64,000 nucleotides of DNA, from positions 1-64,000 of the forward strand of contig CAJNDT010001218.1 in NCBI GenBank assembly GCA_905221615.1, given 5' to 3'. A model generated the notes under the pieces. The model was not told the origin of the DNA, did not search any database, and saw only the letters and a program-made list of their open reading frames with translations. Positions 1 through 10,461 of this stretch are shown here, one piece after another (positions within the stretch are counted from its first letter, which is position 1; each line of letters begins with the position of its first letter). A program made the translations under genes and the position numbers. The stretch comes from Symbiodinium sp. CCMP2592 (lineage: Eukaryota; Sar; Dinophyceae; Suessiales; Symbiodiniaceae).

Positions 1-888
1 GCCCCAAGCGACAACGGATCTGTCCGCCAGAATGGCAGCAAAGGCCCCGCTGGAAGCTTGGATGCATTGCACATTTTTCAGCTGATCTTGCACATCGCTG
101 CAGTCGCCGCCGGTGTCCACATTGCCCCAGGTAACAACAGATCCATCGTCAAGAATAGCTGCATAGGCTTCCATCGTGCTTTGGAGATCCCTGACGTTCT
201 TCAGCTGATGCTGCACGGCGGTGTTGTCGCCGCCTTGGCCCACATAGCCCCAGGCGACGACAGAGCCATCTCCAAGGATGGCAGCAAAACCGGTCTCGGT
301 AGCTTGGATCTTCTGCACATTCCGAAGTTGGGCCTGCACGGCACTGCTGTCCCCACCATCCTGGACAGAGCCCCAAGTCACAACAGAACCGTCAGCAGTA
401 ATGGCTGCAAACGCCACGTGGTTAGCTTGAATGCATTGCACATTCTTCAGCTGGTCCCGAACAGCGCTGCTGTCACCACCGAAGTCACGGTCTCCCCAAG
501 TCACGACAGTGCCATCACCGCGAATGGCTGCAAAAGCCCGTTCAGTGGCTTGCACATGCTGAACGTTGACAAGTTGATCCTGCACAGCCGTCGACTCACG
601 ATGGCCATAGCAAGCGACGGAACTGTCACCCAGAATGGCAGCAAAAGCTCTTTCGGTGCTCTGAATGGCTGTCTGGGAAATATGTAAGGTCAGTACATCA
701 CCGTTCTGAAGTTTGGCTCGCTTGGCCAACGCACCAGTAGTGTCAATCAGCCTGCCGGTTCGTACTCCAAGTGCCGTCTGTGCACGCTTCTTCACTGATT
801 CCAACGACTCGTCCTGCCCAACTGCAACCGTGGTGGCCCTGCCACTCAAAAGTGCAATCTGAACAGTAGACTCAGCAGAGGTATCCAT
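1..888 (-). CDS. Ubiquitin-like/RCC1-like repeat protein, N-terminal 296 codons (partial)
   Basis: The open frame begins at the ATG at 888-886 and runs without a stop to base 1, so the C-terminus lies outside the window. Residues 1 to about 71 look like a ubiquitin-like fold: a short beta start (TVQIALLSG), an SLESVKK helix, and an NGDVLTLHI end. After that come repeats of about 39 residues with the pattern AFAAI-x-GDGSVVTWG-x-GGDSSAVQ-x-QL-x-NVQ. These resemble RCC1 blades and are common in Symbiodinium proteins often auto-labelled HERC-like ubiquitin ligases. No HECT or RING domain is visible here, so ligase activity is not shown. The repeats suggest a protein-binding propeller. The first repeat is diverged (VACYGHRES in place of VTWG). 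The frame, length and codon use make this one of the safest genes in the window. No promoter signal is recognisable. Confidence 0.85.
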   Translation of the reverse strand, partial: MDTSAESTVQIALLSGRATTVAVGQDESLESVKKRAQTALGVRTGRLIDTTGALAKRAKLQNGDVLTLHISQTAIQSTERAFAAILGDSSVACYGHRESTAVQDQLVNVQHVQATERAFAAIRGDGTVVTWGDRDFGGDSSAVRDQLKNVQCIQANHVAFAAITADGSVVTWGSVQDGGDSSAVQAQLRNVQKIQATETGFAAILGDGSVVAWGYVGQGGDNTAVQHQLKNVRDLQSTMEAYAAILDDGSVVTWGNVDTGGDCSDVQDQLKNVQCIQASSGAFAAILADRSVVAWG

Positions 889-1213
889 GCCGCCAAACTA
901 AAACCTAAAGAATCGATGGGCCATGTTTTCAGGCTTTGCTTGGTTCAATCATGATGGTTCAATCATGATGACTTCACTTACTCCCCCAATAATCCACATG
1001 CACAAATGAAAGGGCACACAACTGAGGAGGCTTTCTGCAATCCCACCTTCTTGATGTGGAGGTCAATATACATGACTGCTCAATGCACAAACTCTGATGG
1101 ACATGCTCAAACTGATTGCAGCAACCGTACAAAAACAAATGAAAACATGGTCAAACCTGCACACCTGCCTTGTTCGATCCCGACTCTTCCCGATCAGCAC
1201 AGCAGCAAATTGT
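889..1213. other. Intergenic, no gene seen
   Basis: A stretch of about 320 bases upstream of the RCC1-like gene. It has a short direct duplication of a TCAATCATGATG-type sequence near 945-970 and no convincing frame on either strand. Confidence 0.5.
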
Positions 1214-1564
1214 CTAATGAAGTCTACGCTTCTTCGTCGCGTGCTCACTGCGGTCATTGACCTGATGGTAATAGCATCGACAATGATTGTGACCTTCGTC
1301 TGCTCGAGCACATACGCGGCCACAGTTCGGGTAAGAGCACATTCCCGAGCATGGTGACCACCTTTGCTGATACTCCGGGGATTCACGTAGAATTTCGACG
1401 ATGCGAAGCATCACGCGGATAAGGTCTTGCGGATGAACATGACTGGTGCGTAAAGCCGCAAGGGCATCGGCAGCTGTCGTTTGTACAACATCCTCCAAAT
1501 AGTCATCTCTGGCTCGCCTCGAGCCCGGTTCATAACGAAGAGTACGACGAGCACTGGACGACAT
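1214..1564 (-). CDS. Small Cys/His-rich ORF, 116 aa, unknown
   Basis: ATG at 1564-1562 and stop at 1214. The product is basic and Ser/Arg-rich at the N-terminus (MSSSARRTLRYEPGSRR), with a helical middle (LIRVMLRIVEIL). The C-terminal half carries clustered cysteines and histidines: CSGMCSYPNCGRVC, then HNHCRCYYH. This spacing could bind zinc but matches no finger family I can name. It ends in KKRRLH, a possible nuclear signal. The ORF lies divergent from nothing obvious, with repeat DNA directly upstream. The overlapping plus-strand frames are less protein-like. It may be a real small gene or one exon. Confidence 0.4.
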   Translation of the reverse strand: MSSSARRTLRYEPGSRRARDDYLEDVVQTTAADALAALRTSHVHPQDLIRVMLRIVEILRESPEYQQRWSPCSGMCSYPNCGRVCARADEGHNHCRCYYHQVNDRSEHATKKRRLH

Positions 1565-1608
1565 GATTGGTCACTGAGACGTTTATAATAAGCTTGAGCA
1601 CTGCAAAT

Positions 1609-1672
1609 GCTGATTTCAGACTGCTGATTTCAGACGAAGCTGATTTCAGACTGCTGATTTCAAACTAAGCTC
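1609..1672. repeat. GCTGATTTCAGAC 13-mer short tandem array, locus 1
   Basis: Four head-to-tail imperfect copies of GCTGATTTCAGAC, with some spacers reading GAA. A further single copy lies near 1722. The same 13-mer forms a longer array at 8767-8903. Confidence 0.8.
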
Positions 1673-1740
1673 ACGAGCCGAGAAAGAAAAGGTTGCTCTC
1701 TGACAACTTGAGTTCCCATAACGCTGATTTCAGACTTGAA

Positions 1741-3350
1741 AGTCAACAAAGGTCAGGACCTGGGGGAGGGTACGGGGCAGTCAGTGGGGGCGGTCTGGGA
1801 TGCAAGGGCACGGAAGCACACAATGCACACAAACACAGACAGGCAAAAAGAACCCCACAGCCCCCAACATCCGAAAAACCCCAAAACGCCCTAAACCAAC
1901 ACCATCTTGAACCGCCAAAGCCCCAGACCCTCAACACCCTTCGACTGTTGAATGCTGCTTCCTCGAAATCCGGGCCTCCGTGACCGAGTAGTTCGTCACA
2001 TCTGGACTGGCATCGGACACAAACACACACAATGAAACTTTGAATTGTGCGTCTCACTGCGCCGACGTGAATTAGGACTATCGCAGCAAAAGAATGCGAC
2101 ACCGAACCCCAGCTGACGATTGCTTGAATCCCAATGACAGGAAGAGCCGACATCGAAGAATGCCAATGCACCTGCACCTTTTGGCTTCATCAGTGTCGCC
2201 TCAAGTGAATGCATACTAATTGCAACCCGCACAAATCGATAGCCAGTGTTTTGACATAATTGTGTTAACAGAACTGACAAGTGTCATGCCTGCCTTACTC
2301 AAATTTGCCACTGCCCTGCTGCATGCTCGCAATCGGATTCAAGCTCCCAGCCGAATCGCAGACTCCAAAGCCACACTCGCCTGGTTTAACAGGAAATCCC
2401 AGGATGCTAGCTGGACGAACCCTACCGAAAAGTTCACAGTTCGCCCTGCCTCTCACAAGCCATTGGCGCAACGGCTCGAGCAATGCATCACAGTTTTCAG
2501 AACCCTTGCTTGCAAGGCAATGGATTGGAATCGGTTTGTAGTCTGGGAAGCTTTGCAATCCTGCTGCTTGAATTCGCTTATATTGCCGTGTTGCAACTGA
2601 CAGCCAAAAGTCGGCTTGGTTAATCCGCCAGCCAGCATGCACCCATTGAGCCAGCTAGCAAATCTGACATAGCCCGTTAAAGGCAGCCAATGCGTACAAG
2701 GACTTTGAAACAACCCACCCAAAATAACAACAACCGGAATCACTGAACTTGCCTCATTCGTGCTGGCCCTCCCCGTTGATCCCAACTGCAACCTTAGCCT
2801 CCAAAACCGCCCGGCTGGGTTTTGAGTTTAAGGTTTTGCCGTAAAACACCTAAGCCTTATACCCCTGGCCCTAAAGCCAAAGAATTCATTAAGCCCTGCC
2901 CAAGTACCCTGGCCCAAACCCTAAACCACAAAAAGATTCAAACTTGTGCGTTTCTTCTTGGCTTCGTCCTCTAGGCGACGGGATTAACCCTAACTAATAA
3001 TAATACCATGCAGGAGCCTGCTGTTGCTGAAGCTGGATCTGCATCTGCCAAAGGGTAGAACTCTGATCTCCAGAAACTGTTTTGAAAGCAGGCAGGCCCC
3101 TTGCCTGTGCCTTCTCTTTGGCTGCCTGCCAGCAGCAAATCCCCACAGAGTGCACAACAACTATTGTGGTTTTGTCTTTCCAAAACCAGGTGATTGTGGC
3201 ATGGCCCATGCTTGCCTCCAAGATGACTCTCTCCTCCTCGGCTTTCTTCTTCTGCGATTAAAGATCGAGGATGATGTCGGGTTTGTTTGCTACCCTGCAT
3301 CATGGCTGAGGGGTCTGCTTATTATGTAGAAGATTCACAGGTCTAGACGA
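1741..3350. other. Non-repetitive stretch with only weak exon candidates
   Basis: No gene can be supported. On the minus strand, 3251-3216 reads KKKAEEERVILE between a CAG acceptor and a GC donor, and could be a coiled-coil exon. The minus frame 2642-2295 (115 aa) is open but has no recognisable feature. Degenerate CCCTAAA-like words occur at 2815-2960. About 1750-1800 is G-rich. Confidence 0.35.
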
Positions 3351-3365
3351 GAGCATGATGCCGGG

Positions 3366-3705
3366 TTTATTCACTGGGGTACAACTTACCGCGACACCAA
3401 GGGTTCGGTCGGGACTCGCGTTCTGCTCGTCGGCTGTGGTCTATGAACATACATACAGACCGAGGAGGACGACAACGCTCATCATGGCTTCAACACTTCG
3501 AGGGGGGGGCAACTTACATTCATGGGATGGCTTTGGAATTAGGATAGAACCGAGTTTATTCACTGGAGGACAACTTACCGCGACACCAAGGGTTCGGTCG
3601 GGACTTACGTTCTGCTCGTCGGCTGTGGTCTATGAACATACATACAGGCCATCATGGCTTCAACACTTCGAGAGCGACTTACATTCATAGGATTGCTTTG
3701 GACTT
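3366..3705. repeat. Direct duplication, unit about 189 bp
   Basis: Bases 3366-3458 (TTTATTCACTGGGG... to ...CATACATACAG) recur with few changes at 3555-3647. The following sequence (ATCATGGCTTCAACACTTCG ... ACTTACATTCAT) is also repeated, giving a two-copy tandem unit of about 189 bp. No coding potential is evident. Confidence 0.85.
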
Positions 3706-4236
3706 AGGTCACAGTACGGAGCCAGCAGTACCTGCAAATCCTGGCTTGGAACCTCCGAGGGCTTCATGTTGACGAGAGTCGAGAAAGGACTCGGATGGAA
3801 GAACGAGTAAGCAGGCAAGCGGCAGCCTAGGGAAACCGCATGCAATCTGCTTTCCAATGCGATTCCACTGCGGGTTAAGGTTCTTAGGGACCTAAACCCA
3901 ACCGCGATGAGCGTGCGGCAGCATCTGTGCACCTGGGCCGCACTAGGGCGAGCACTAAAAACGCCTTTCCGACACCCCTTTAAGATGCAGCACTAGTAGG
4001 GAGCAGTGATTCCAGCAGCAATGCAATGAAGCAACAAAGGGAAGAAGAGGAAGAACGAGCCTTGAGCTTCAGGTCGACACGCTCATCGTCTTTCTCCGTG
4101 AGTAGGAGGAGAGGCGTGAAAGGATTGGCCCGTGGGTACGTGGCGCCGGTCCTTGCGTCTTGCGCCTCGGCCCGGGCCAAGCGTCGTAGCAGTCAGGCAT
4201 CGTGGTAGAAGAAGTCGTGAAGACGGCCCTTCAGAT
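3706..4236. other. No recognisable gene
   Basis: Short frames on both strands are low-complexity (Ser/Arg/Glu) and do not look like conserved protein. No repeat or signal was recognised. Confidence 0.4.
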
Positions 4237-4578
4237 TCAAGCGCCCACAGTCATGGCCACATCTTCCATATCTTGTCGGCCATAATGTCGCGCATGCCCC
4301 GCTTCATGGCCTTCTGTCTGTCTGAGTTGTCGGATCACAAGACCCTGTTGCGGCACTCCGTCTCTGAGCAAGCCGACTCCGCGCTCCATCGCTTTGTCTG
4401 GTAGTAGGGTAAATGAGTCTGAACACCCGTCCGAATTAAAGGCCTCATTTAGGTAACTTATAGTCCGGTCAGTCTTACCAGCCACTACAAGCTGCGTGGA
4501 TTCTTGCAAAGCCTTGCTTGCTGCGTCTGCAGGGATTCTCTGCACGGGCCCAATAGATTCGCTTATAATTATAGACAT
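4237..4578 (-). CDS. Candidate 5' exon or small ORF, unknown
   Basis: ATG at 4578-4576. The first 34 residues (starting MSIIISESIGPVQRIPAD and including SKALQESTQLVVAG) look like ordinary protein. A G|GTAAGA donor follows directly, so the true coding part may be only the first exon of about 100 nt and the rest of the 113-aa frame may be intronic. No family is recognised. It lies just downstream, in minus-strand order, of the coiled-coil exon array and could belong to the same gene. Confidence 0.3.
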   Translation of the reverse strand: MSIIISESIGPVQRIPADAASKALQESTQLVVAGKTDRTISYLNEAFNSDGCSDSFTLLPDKAMERGVGLLRDGVPQQGLVIRQLRQTEGHEAGHARHYGRQDMEDVAMTVGA

Positions 4579-4858
4579 AGAAGACCTCCAAAATTAACAG
4601 TTTCGGGATAAAGTTTTTGTACTTTCGGGTGTCCTTTGGGATATCTGGAAGGGATGCTTACTGAATGATCCGAATACCACCCGACGTTTTGGGAATTAGG
4701 GTCTACCTTAAGCCCTACGAGCCTTAATCCGAAATAAACCTAAACCCTCAACCCAGAACCTTTGCCTCCTGCTCTTCTTCTTGTCTTGGGGGTGGTGCTG
4801 GGTTCCAGTCAAACAAGGGTTCAAGGTTGATAGTCTTTGATTTCAAGCCTTTGTCCGG

Positions 4859-5300
4859 CCTCTTCGAGCTGCTTCTGCTTCTCAGCTTCGGCTCTGGCCT
4901 TCAATTTTTCAAGATTCTTGGACATTACACAAAGAGCAGGGCTTCATGAGTCTCAACACTGCTTCAAACCTTCGTCGAGCCTCTTCGAGTTGCTTCTGCT
5001 TTTCAGCTTCGGCTGCGGCCTTCAATTTTTCAAGATTCTTGGACATTACACAAAGGGCAGGGCTTCATGAGTCTCAACACTGCTTCAAACCTTCGTCGAG
5101 CCTCTTCGAGTTGCTTCTGCTTTTCAGCTTTGGCTGCGGCCTTCAATTTTTCAAGATTCTTGGACATTACACAAAGAGCAAGGCTTCATGAGTCTAATGG
5201 GGGTTCAAGGCTTATGCAGTTCTTCAAACCGTCGTCCAGCCTCTTCGACTTGCTTCTGCTTCTCAACTTCGGTTGCGGCCTTCAATTGTTCAAGACTCTT
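4859..5300 (-). repeat. Tandemly duplicated coiled-coil exon, four copies
   Basis: Units start near 4859, 4980, 5101 and 5240 (spacing 121, 121 and about 139 bp). On the minus strand each contains KNLEKLKAAAEAEKQKQLEE or a close variant. This is a heptad-like, Lys/Glu/Ala/Leu-rich coiled coil, with non-coding sequence and stops between copies. The unit therefore looks like one exon plus intron flank duplicated in tandem. The copies nearest 5300 are most diverged (HKSLEQLKAATEVEKQKQ), and the internal two are almost identical. This would lengthen a coiled coil one exon at a time. Further exons upstream (about 5650-5300) read QEKLKAATSKLQ and LLVQQKIEMLEAALREAKA. Confidence 0.7.
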
Positions 5301-5710
5301 GTGCATGCAGACAGAAAAAAAGGATGCACCTGCCCTGGCACCGATGCCGATGCCTGGTGACCTTGTGACTGTTTTTCCTGACAAAGCCAATTGGCAGCAA
5401 CAGGCAGCCAACAAATAACCACATGAATGACCGGACTGGCCTTGGCCTCTCGAAGAGCTGCTTCCAGCATCTCAATTTTTTGCTGTACGAGCAGCTCGTT
5501 CTGCAATTCAGATCCAGACAAGAAACCAGAATGAGGTGTCTCTGCTTCCCTCATGTGATATGCACCTGGAGCTTGGATGTTGCCGCCTTCAGCTTCTCCT
5601 GCGGGGAGGGTTTAAATTCAAGCAGGCTAAGGAAGAAGCCAATGATTCCAAGTGCCTGTTTTGCTGGCGACAATTCGATGCCTCGCGGCTCCCTGCTTTC
5701 CACCTCGCAA

Positions 5711-5850
5711 TGTTAAAGAAGGTTTAGGGGTTAGGGTTTAGGGCTTAGGATTTAAGGGTTAGCGGTTAGGGCTTAGGGTTTTGGTTTTGGGTTTAGGCAT
5801 TAGGGTTTTGAGGGTTTGGGTTTAGGCATCAGGATTTAGGCCAACAAAAC
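5711..5850. repeat. Degenerate interstitial TTTAGGG-type telomeric repeats
   Basis: GGTTTAGGGGTTAGGGTTTAG and many related words (GGTTTAGGCATTAGGG and similar) run for about 140 bp. TTTAGGG is the plant-type telomere unit, also used by dinoflagellates. Shorter degenerate patches occur near 2815-2960 (CCCTAAA), 4735-4760 and 16835-16910. Confidence 0.6.
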
Positions 5851-5851
5851 C

Positions 5852-8501
5852 TCACCAGAGTTGGGACATCGACCTTGGCCGGCAGCAGGCCCAGTGCACC
5901 ACCCAGTCCTTGGGAAGTACTGTATCGATCGAGCCAAGGTATTTCGTGACTGCTAAGAAAAGCATACCACTAACCTGCTGCAACAAGGTGGGCATGGTGC
6001 AAACAAAGATCCAGCTAGCCTCTTCTGCTTGTCGTCTTCCGTGGTAGGATCCTTGGCCTCGAACGTGGCCGGGATCATCAGTTGATTGACTCCTTCCACC
6101 CAACTTTCGCGGTTGTTGAGCTTAGCAGCCTCCACCTCAGCCAGAACTTCCATGGCAGTGAAACGGGGTACAGCCCTCGCCAAAAGAAACTAAATAATCA
6201 AGATGCCAGAGCTTGAATCCATTCTTGATGCGAGTCCTCCTTCTCGAAGATGGCCTGGCAATCGAGCAGCTGGAACTTCGGGCCCGGCCCTTGAAGCATA
6301 AACCTCAGAAGCAAACTGAAACAACAAAATGAAGTTGTCAAAGAACACACTGCTGCAGAGAGGCTTGCCCTGTCGATAAATCCTGCAGGCAGGAACTCCA
6401 GCAGGAATGACAAGCTTTGGATCTCCTCCTGACAACGACCACCCAAGCAAAAAGAAGGAGGTCAGCAACAAGGACGTATGCAAGGCGAAACCGGTCAAAT
6501 CAACTTCAGTCCTTCTTTAAATCTCAACCAGCCATTCCCCGACTTGTCGGTTTCCACCCAGTAAGTCTGTCTCATGTCAGGCTTAAAGCCTCCGCCCTCC
6601 TGGTATACGATACTTGAAACTGACACGTACAATGGCTGTCGCGCGAAGAACATAAAAAACCTGCCTGGCTCAAGGTCTTGCCAAGGTAGGCATCTTGCCA
6701 GCCATATTTCTCGGCAATTTCTTCCTGATTCAACACAGCAGCAGAGTAAGGAGGAATAGGACGAACAGGACAAAGCTACTTTAATTCGACAATGTTCAGC
6801 GACAAGTGGCCAAGTTCGAGAAGTCTGCCTTCACTTCTTGCATGCGGTCCAGGCCGACCCTGGCCAAATACCGCTCCCGGGCATCCTTGACTTTGGCCTT
6901 CCTCAGTCAAACACATATCGTTTGCACAGGTAGCCCAGAACCAGGCAGAACATGATTCCACTGAACATGGACAGTGAACACACCGAGAATGGACCGAGGC
7001 TCAGCTCACCTCTGATGCGAGCCCGGAGGTCACGTACTCGCATGCTTGGTGGTAAACCACAGCTCAACCAAAAACACATGCCCAGATGTACATCGCTGAG
7101 TTGGTGCCTGATACCTGCCAGCAGCAGTAACCCGGAATGGATCTCTTTAGCGGCTGTAGCGTATATTTGCCACTTGCATGGTTGACTTGGAACATGTTTC
7201 AAAATGGAGATTACACAACATAGCACGTGCACAAAACAAGAGAGCAACACTGCGAATAATGCGCCCAAGCCTGGGGCATAGCGCTCCTCATCAAGATGGG
7301 TCAGGAGCCGTAGGGCATCTCGCCTGGCCAGATTTTGCACTCTTGCAAATCACTCCTGATTTCAATATCTCCCTCATCTGGCCTTGGGTACGTGTTTGTC
7401 TTCGAAGATTTCTTCCACAGGGCCAGGCATCTTGTCCAGCTCCTCACCTCAGAGTCAATCACATCTTCACAAGTTTAACACAAAATGCTCATGCCTGAAC
7501 CAAAACAGCCATGACCTATGACAGCATGACAGACAAGAGGCTATAGCGGCTACAGGCATCATCGGAATCACTCGAGGGACTTCTCGGTCTCGAGGAACCG
7601 GATGAGGATACTTTCTTCTTCTTGCCATCTGGTGGGCTGCATCACAGAATCAAGGACCAGGGGAATGTAGCTCACTAGGCAGTCCAGAGCAGAAAATTCA
7701 CATGATGCCAGCACTCAAGCACAGCCTTTCTTGGACGAAGGCTTCTGATTTCCTTTCCTCTTTTTTTTGCCTTTGCTTTTGTCCTTCTGAGTCTGCTCCT
7801 TCTTCTTCTTCTCCTTTTTGGATTTCTTCTCCTGCGATCTGCCTCTTGACTTCCTCTTCTTTCTTGGTGCCGATGACTCACTCCTGAAAGCAGGACCCAA
7901 AAACAAGAGCATGTGACATCCGCTAAAAGTAAGGTTTCCCCTGGCATGCTCATGAACGAAACACAACTCAGTCAAAACAGTTAAGTTAAAGCGAGCGGCT
8001 TATCAGTGGACAGCAGATCATCAAATGGATCCACCGACTCACTGCTGCTGCTTTCCACCTCCCCTTGCTGTCCGTTGCCCCCCTGCTGGACTGGGACGAG
8101 CTGCTGCTGCTGCTGCCCCATCTGCGAACTCATACCCGGCAGCATGTGGGATCCCATCCCCGTGGGTGGCATGGCGGCCTGGCCTAGCATCTGGGACCCC
8201 ATGGGTTGCACGACGCCAGCCTGGCGAAACATAATCGGCTGCATGGCAGCCTGCCCCGCCATCATCTGGGGGCCCATCCCCGACATCGACGACGACGCTT
8301 GCCCTCCCATCGGCGCCATATCATAATAGCGTAGCCCGAACTCGCTGGGCCTCAGGTGCCTCAGATGATGATTTCATTCATCGGTATTTCTGCGTGAGCC
8401 GTCCTCCCTGACTCTCAAAATCAAACACAAATGACAATGATTCAATTGCATCTCAAGTACTCCGGCAGCCGCTTGTCCCGAGCGTGCTTGCGCTTGCCCA
8501 T
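5852..8501 (-). CDS. Multi-exon gene, unknown function, basic SR-like and Met/Gln-rich segments
   Basis: I read a chain of minus-strand exons with approximate limits. Exon 1 starts at the ATG at 8501 (MGKRKHARDKRLPEYLR), 7 nt downstream of a CAG. Next is 8359 to about 7997, a Met/Gly/Gln-rich segment with a QQQQQ run, ending DPFDDLLSTDKP. Then 7885-7721 is a Lys/Arg/Ser-rich SR-like tail (ESSAPRKKRKSRGRSQ, KKEKKKKEQTQK). About 7640-7560 is Ser/Arg (SGSSRPRSPSSDSDD). 7450-7381 is EELDKMPGPVEEIFEDKHVP. About 7060-6990 is MRVRDLRARIRG. 6905-6785 is KAKVKDARERYLARVGLD. 6740-6660 is EEIAEKYGWQDAYLGKTLSQ. Exons at about 6620-6500, 6430-6340, 6300-6200, 6180-6010 and 5945-5860 follow. The basic low-complexity segments suggest a nuclear RNA- or chromatin-linked protein, but no enzyme domain is recognised. 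The coiled-coil exons at 4850-5650 may be its 3' part. Confidence 0.5.
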
Positions 8502-8580
8502 GGCTGCGAGGGTTTAAGGTTACTATAGAAGCCTAGATAACTACCAATACTATTCCTTCGGGTTCCTTGTTCCAAGCATG

Positions 8581-8974
8581 TTGTATAGGAGCCCCAAGCC
8601 CTAGTCTAGTCAATAAGGCCCCTACATTGCAGCCATCGAGCCTGACTGAACACAGACCGAAACCCCTTTAAACCCCTCTGAGGATCCGGGCACAGCTCTT
8701 GTTTTCCTTGTACCAGGACGAGAACGCACAGGCTGGCCACTCAGGAGTGCCAGGCATCATGGCTATGCTGATTTCAGATTTCAGATTGCTGATTTCAGAC
8801 TGCTGATTTCAGACGAAGCTGATTTCAGACGGCTGATTTCAGACTGCTGATTTCAGACGAAGCTGATTTCAGACGGCTGATTTCAGACTGCTGATTTCAG
8901 ACAAAGTTCCACGCATATTGTATAGGAGCCCCAAGCCCTAGTCTAGTCAATAAGGCCCCTGCATTGCAGCCATC
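8581..8974. repeat. 57-bp direct repeats flanking a GCTGATTTCAGAC array
   Basis: The 57-bp word beginning TTGTATAGGAGCCCCAAGCC is at 8581-8637 and again at 8918-8974 with one visible change. Between them, 8767-8903 is a tandem array of about ten copies of GCTGATTTCAGAC, with GAA or GG spacers in alternate copies. The rest of 8640-8765 holds no gene. Confidence 0.85.
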
Positions 8975-9517
8975 AATCAAGAGTGAGAAAATGCCATTGA
9001 ACACCAGAGTTTTCAAGGAGGCAGTTCCGGCCGCCTAAAAACTCGTCTGAGCCTGACCTGACTGAGCACAGCTGGCGGTTTCAGCTGGGGGAACAGTAAG
9101 TAGTTAGTAGGGCTCCTTAAAGGGACCCTCTCTCTCTCTCTTCTCTCTTTCCTTCTCTTTGTCTCTCTTGCGGCCTCCCCTGCAGTCTGAAGGCACTGTG
9201 CAGCCCTCGCTCTTCCACCCCAAGTGGGCGACAAAGCACTGGCGCTGTCCCCGCTCGGCAACATGCACCCCTGTGTGACCGCCGGCCGCACGGTCAGGGG
9301 GAGAGGATTGTCGAAACGGGTGAGCACAGGATCCTGCCCAGCAGACGCATTAGCCCATGTGCTCTGCTGTCATCCACCGAAGTGGGTTGGCCAGAAGCAG
9401 GAACGTATGGCACTTCAGTCCCGACACCCGGCCAACGGTGTCTCGCATGTTCTGCGTGGGTAAGGACGGACTAAGGACAACGACAAAGCAAGCAAGGTCA
9501 AGCTCATGCTAAGAACA
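8975..9517. other. No recognisable gene
   Basis: A (CT)n-rich patch at 9128-9170. Open frames exist on both strands but without recognisable protein character. Confidence 0.4.
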
Positions 9518-9850
9518 AGAATGGTCTAGAAAAGTGTTTGAAGTTCTCCGCAGATACAACGAATAATTTGGAATAATTTCGAAGAATTTCGAAGATTTAC
9601 GAAGATCTGAGAAGAATGGTCTAGAAAAGTGTTTCAAGTTCTCCGCAGATACAACGAATAATTTGGAATATTTTGGAATAATTTCGAATAGTTTCGAATA
9701 ATTTCGAAGATTTACGAAGATCTAAGAATAATGGTGAAGAACCTGGAAGAATGAAGAATATTATGGAAGTTTACCGAAGAAAACTGAATATTTCCGAATA
9801 TTTAAGCAGAAATGCAAACATTTCTGAATATTGTTGAATAGGGTTAAACA
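9518..9850. repeat. AT-rich direct repeats (GAATAATTTCGAA family)
   Basis: A segment beginning AAGAATGGTCTAGAAAAGTG at 9518 recurs at 9612. It is followed by many degenerate GAATA(A/T)TTTCGAA words. The composition differs strongly from the GC-richer surroundings. No coding potential. Confidence 0.7.
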
Positions 9851-10295
9851 CACTGAGAAGTACCCTTCTGAGAACCCTCCCTATCCTCATAGAAGATGGT
9901 AGAAAGTGGCATTGCCGCAAACATCCCAGCCGCTTCCAAGGCTGTAAGGCCCGGGTCTGCACAAGGCCACGTGGGTAAGGGAGCTGTGGCTAGGAGTACC
10001 CTATCTGAATCTGGCTCCGGGCAGAGGAAGAGTCCCCCGTCGTGGACCGCCTCGCAGAACGGAGAAAGAGGAAATGATCTGTTGGCAGGAAGAGGAGGGC
10101 TGAGGCTCCGGAGGAGCGTATGGCCTGTAGAAAGGCGCAGGCTTCTTCGAGGTGTGGGGCAAGTGAGCTGAGGTCTGCAATGACGCCTAGAACCACCCGG
10201 GACCAAATTGCTTGAAGGAGAAGGTCAGGCAGCTGCCGGGGATCTTCTTGTGAAAGGTCGATAGCGCAGCGCGTGACGTAGGCAGGCAGAGCCTA
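9851..10295. other. Flank of the inverted-repeat element, no recognised gene
   Basis: A plus-strand frame (9896-10171) is open but Ala/Gly/Arg-rich and unrecognised. This stretch is the left flank of the inverted repeat at 10296 and ends in the dinucleotide TA (10294-10295). Confidence 0.4.
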
Positions 10296-10326
10296 CCTAA
10301 GTAGCCCCGAAGTTATGTTGAGTTAT
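10296..10326 (+). repeat. Left 31-bp terminal inverted repeat
   Basis: Matches the reverse complement of 31796-31826 at 30 of 31 positions. It is followed by three head-to-tail GAGTTATGTT units (10319-10348) and preceded by TA. Confidence 0.85.
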
Positions 10327-10461
10327 GTTGAGTTATGTTGAGTTATCTTGCAAGTCCGAATAAGTCGTAATAACTTTTTGCAGTCTCAAAAACCATACTT
10401 TTGCTGAATCGCACCTTTTTTTCGGCATTTGCCAGATTTTGCGAGTATAATGTCTGTATAA

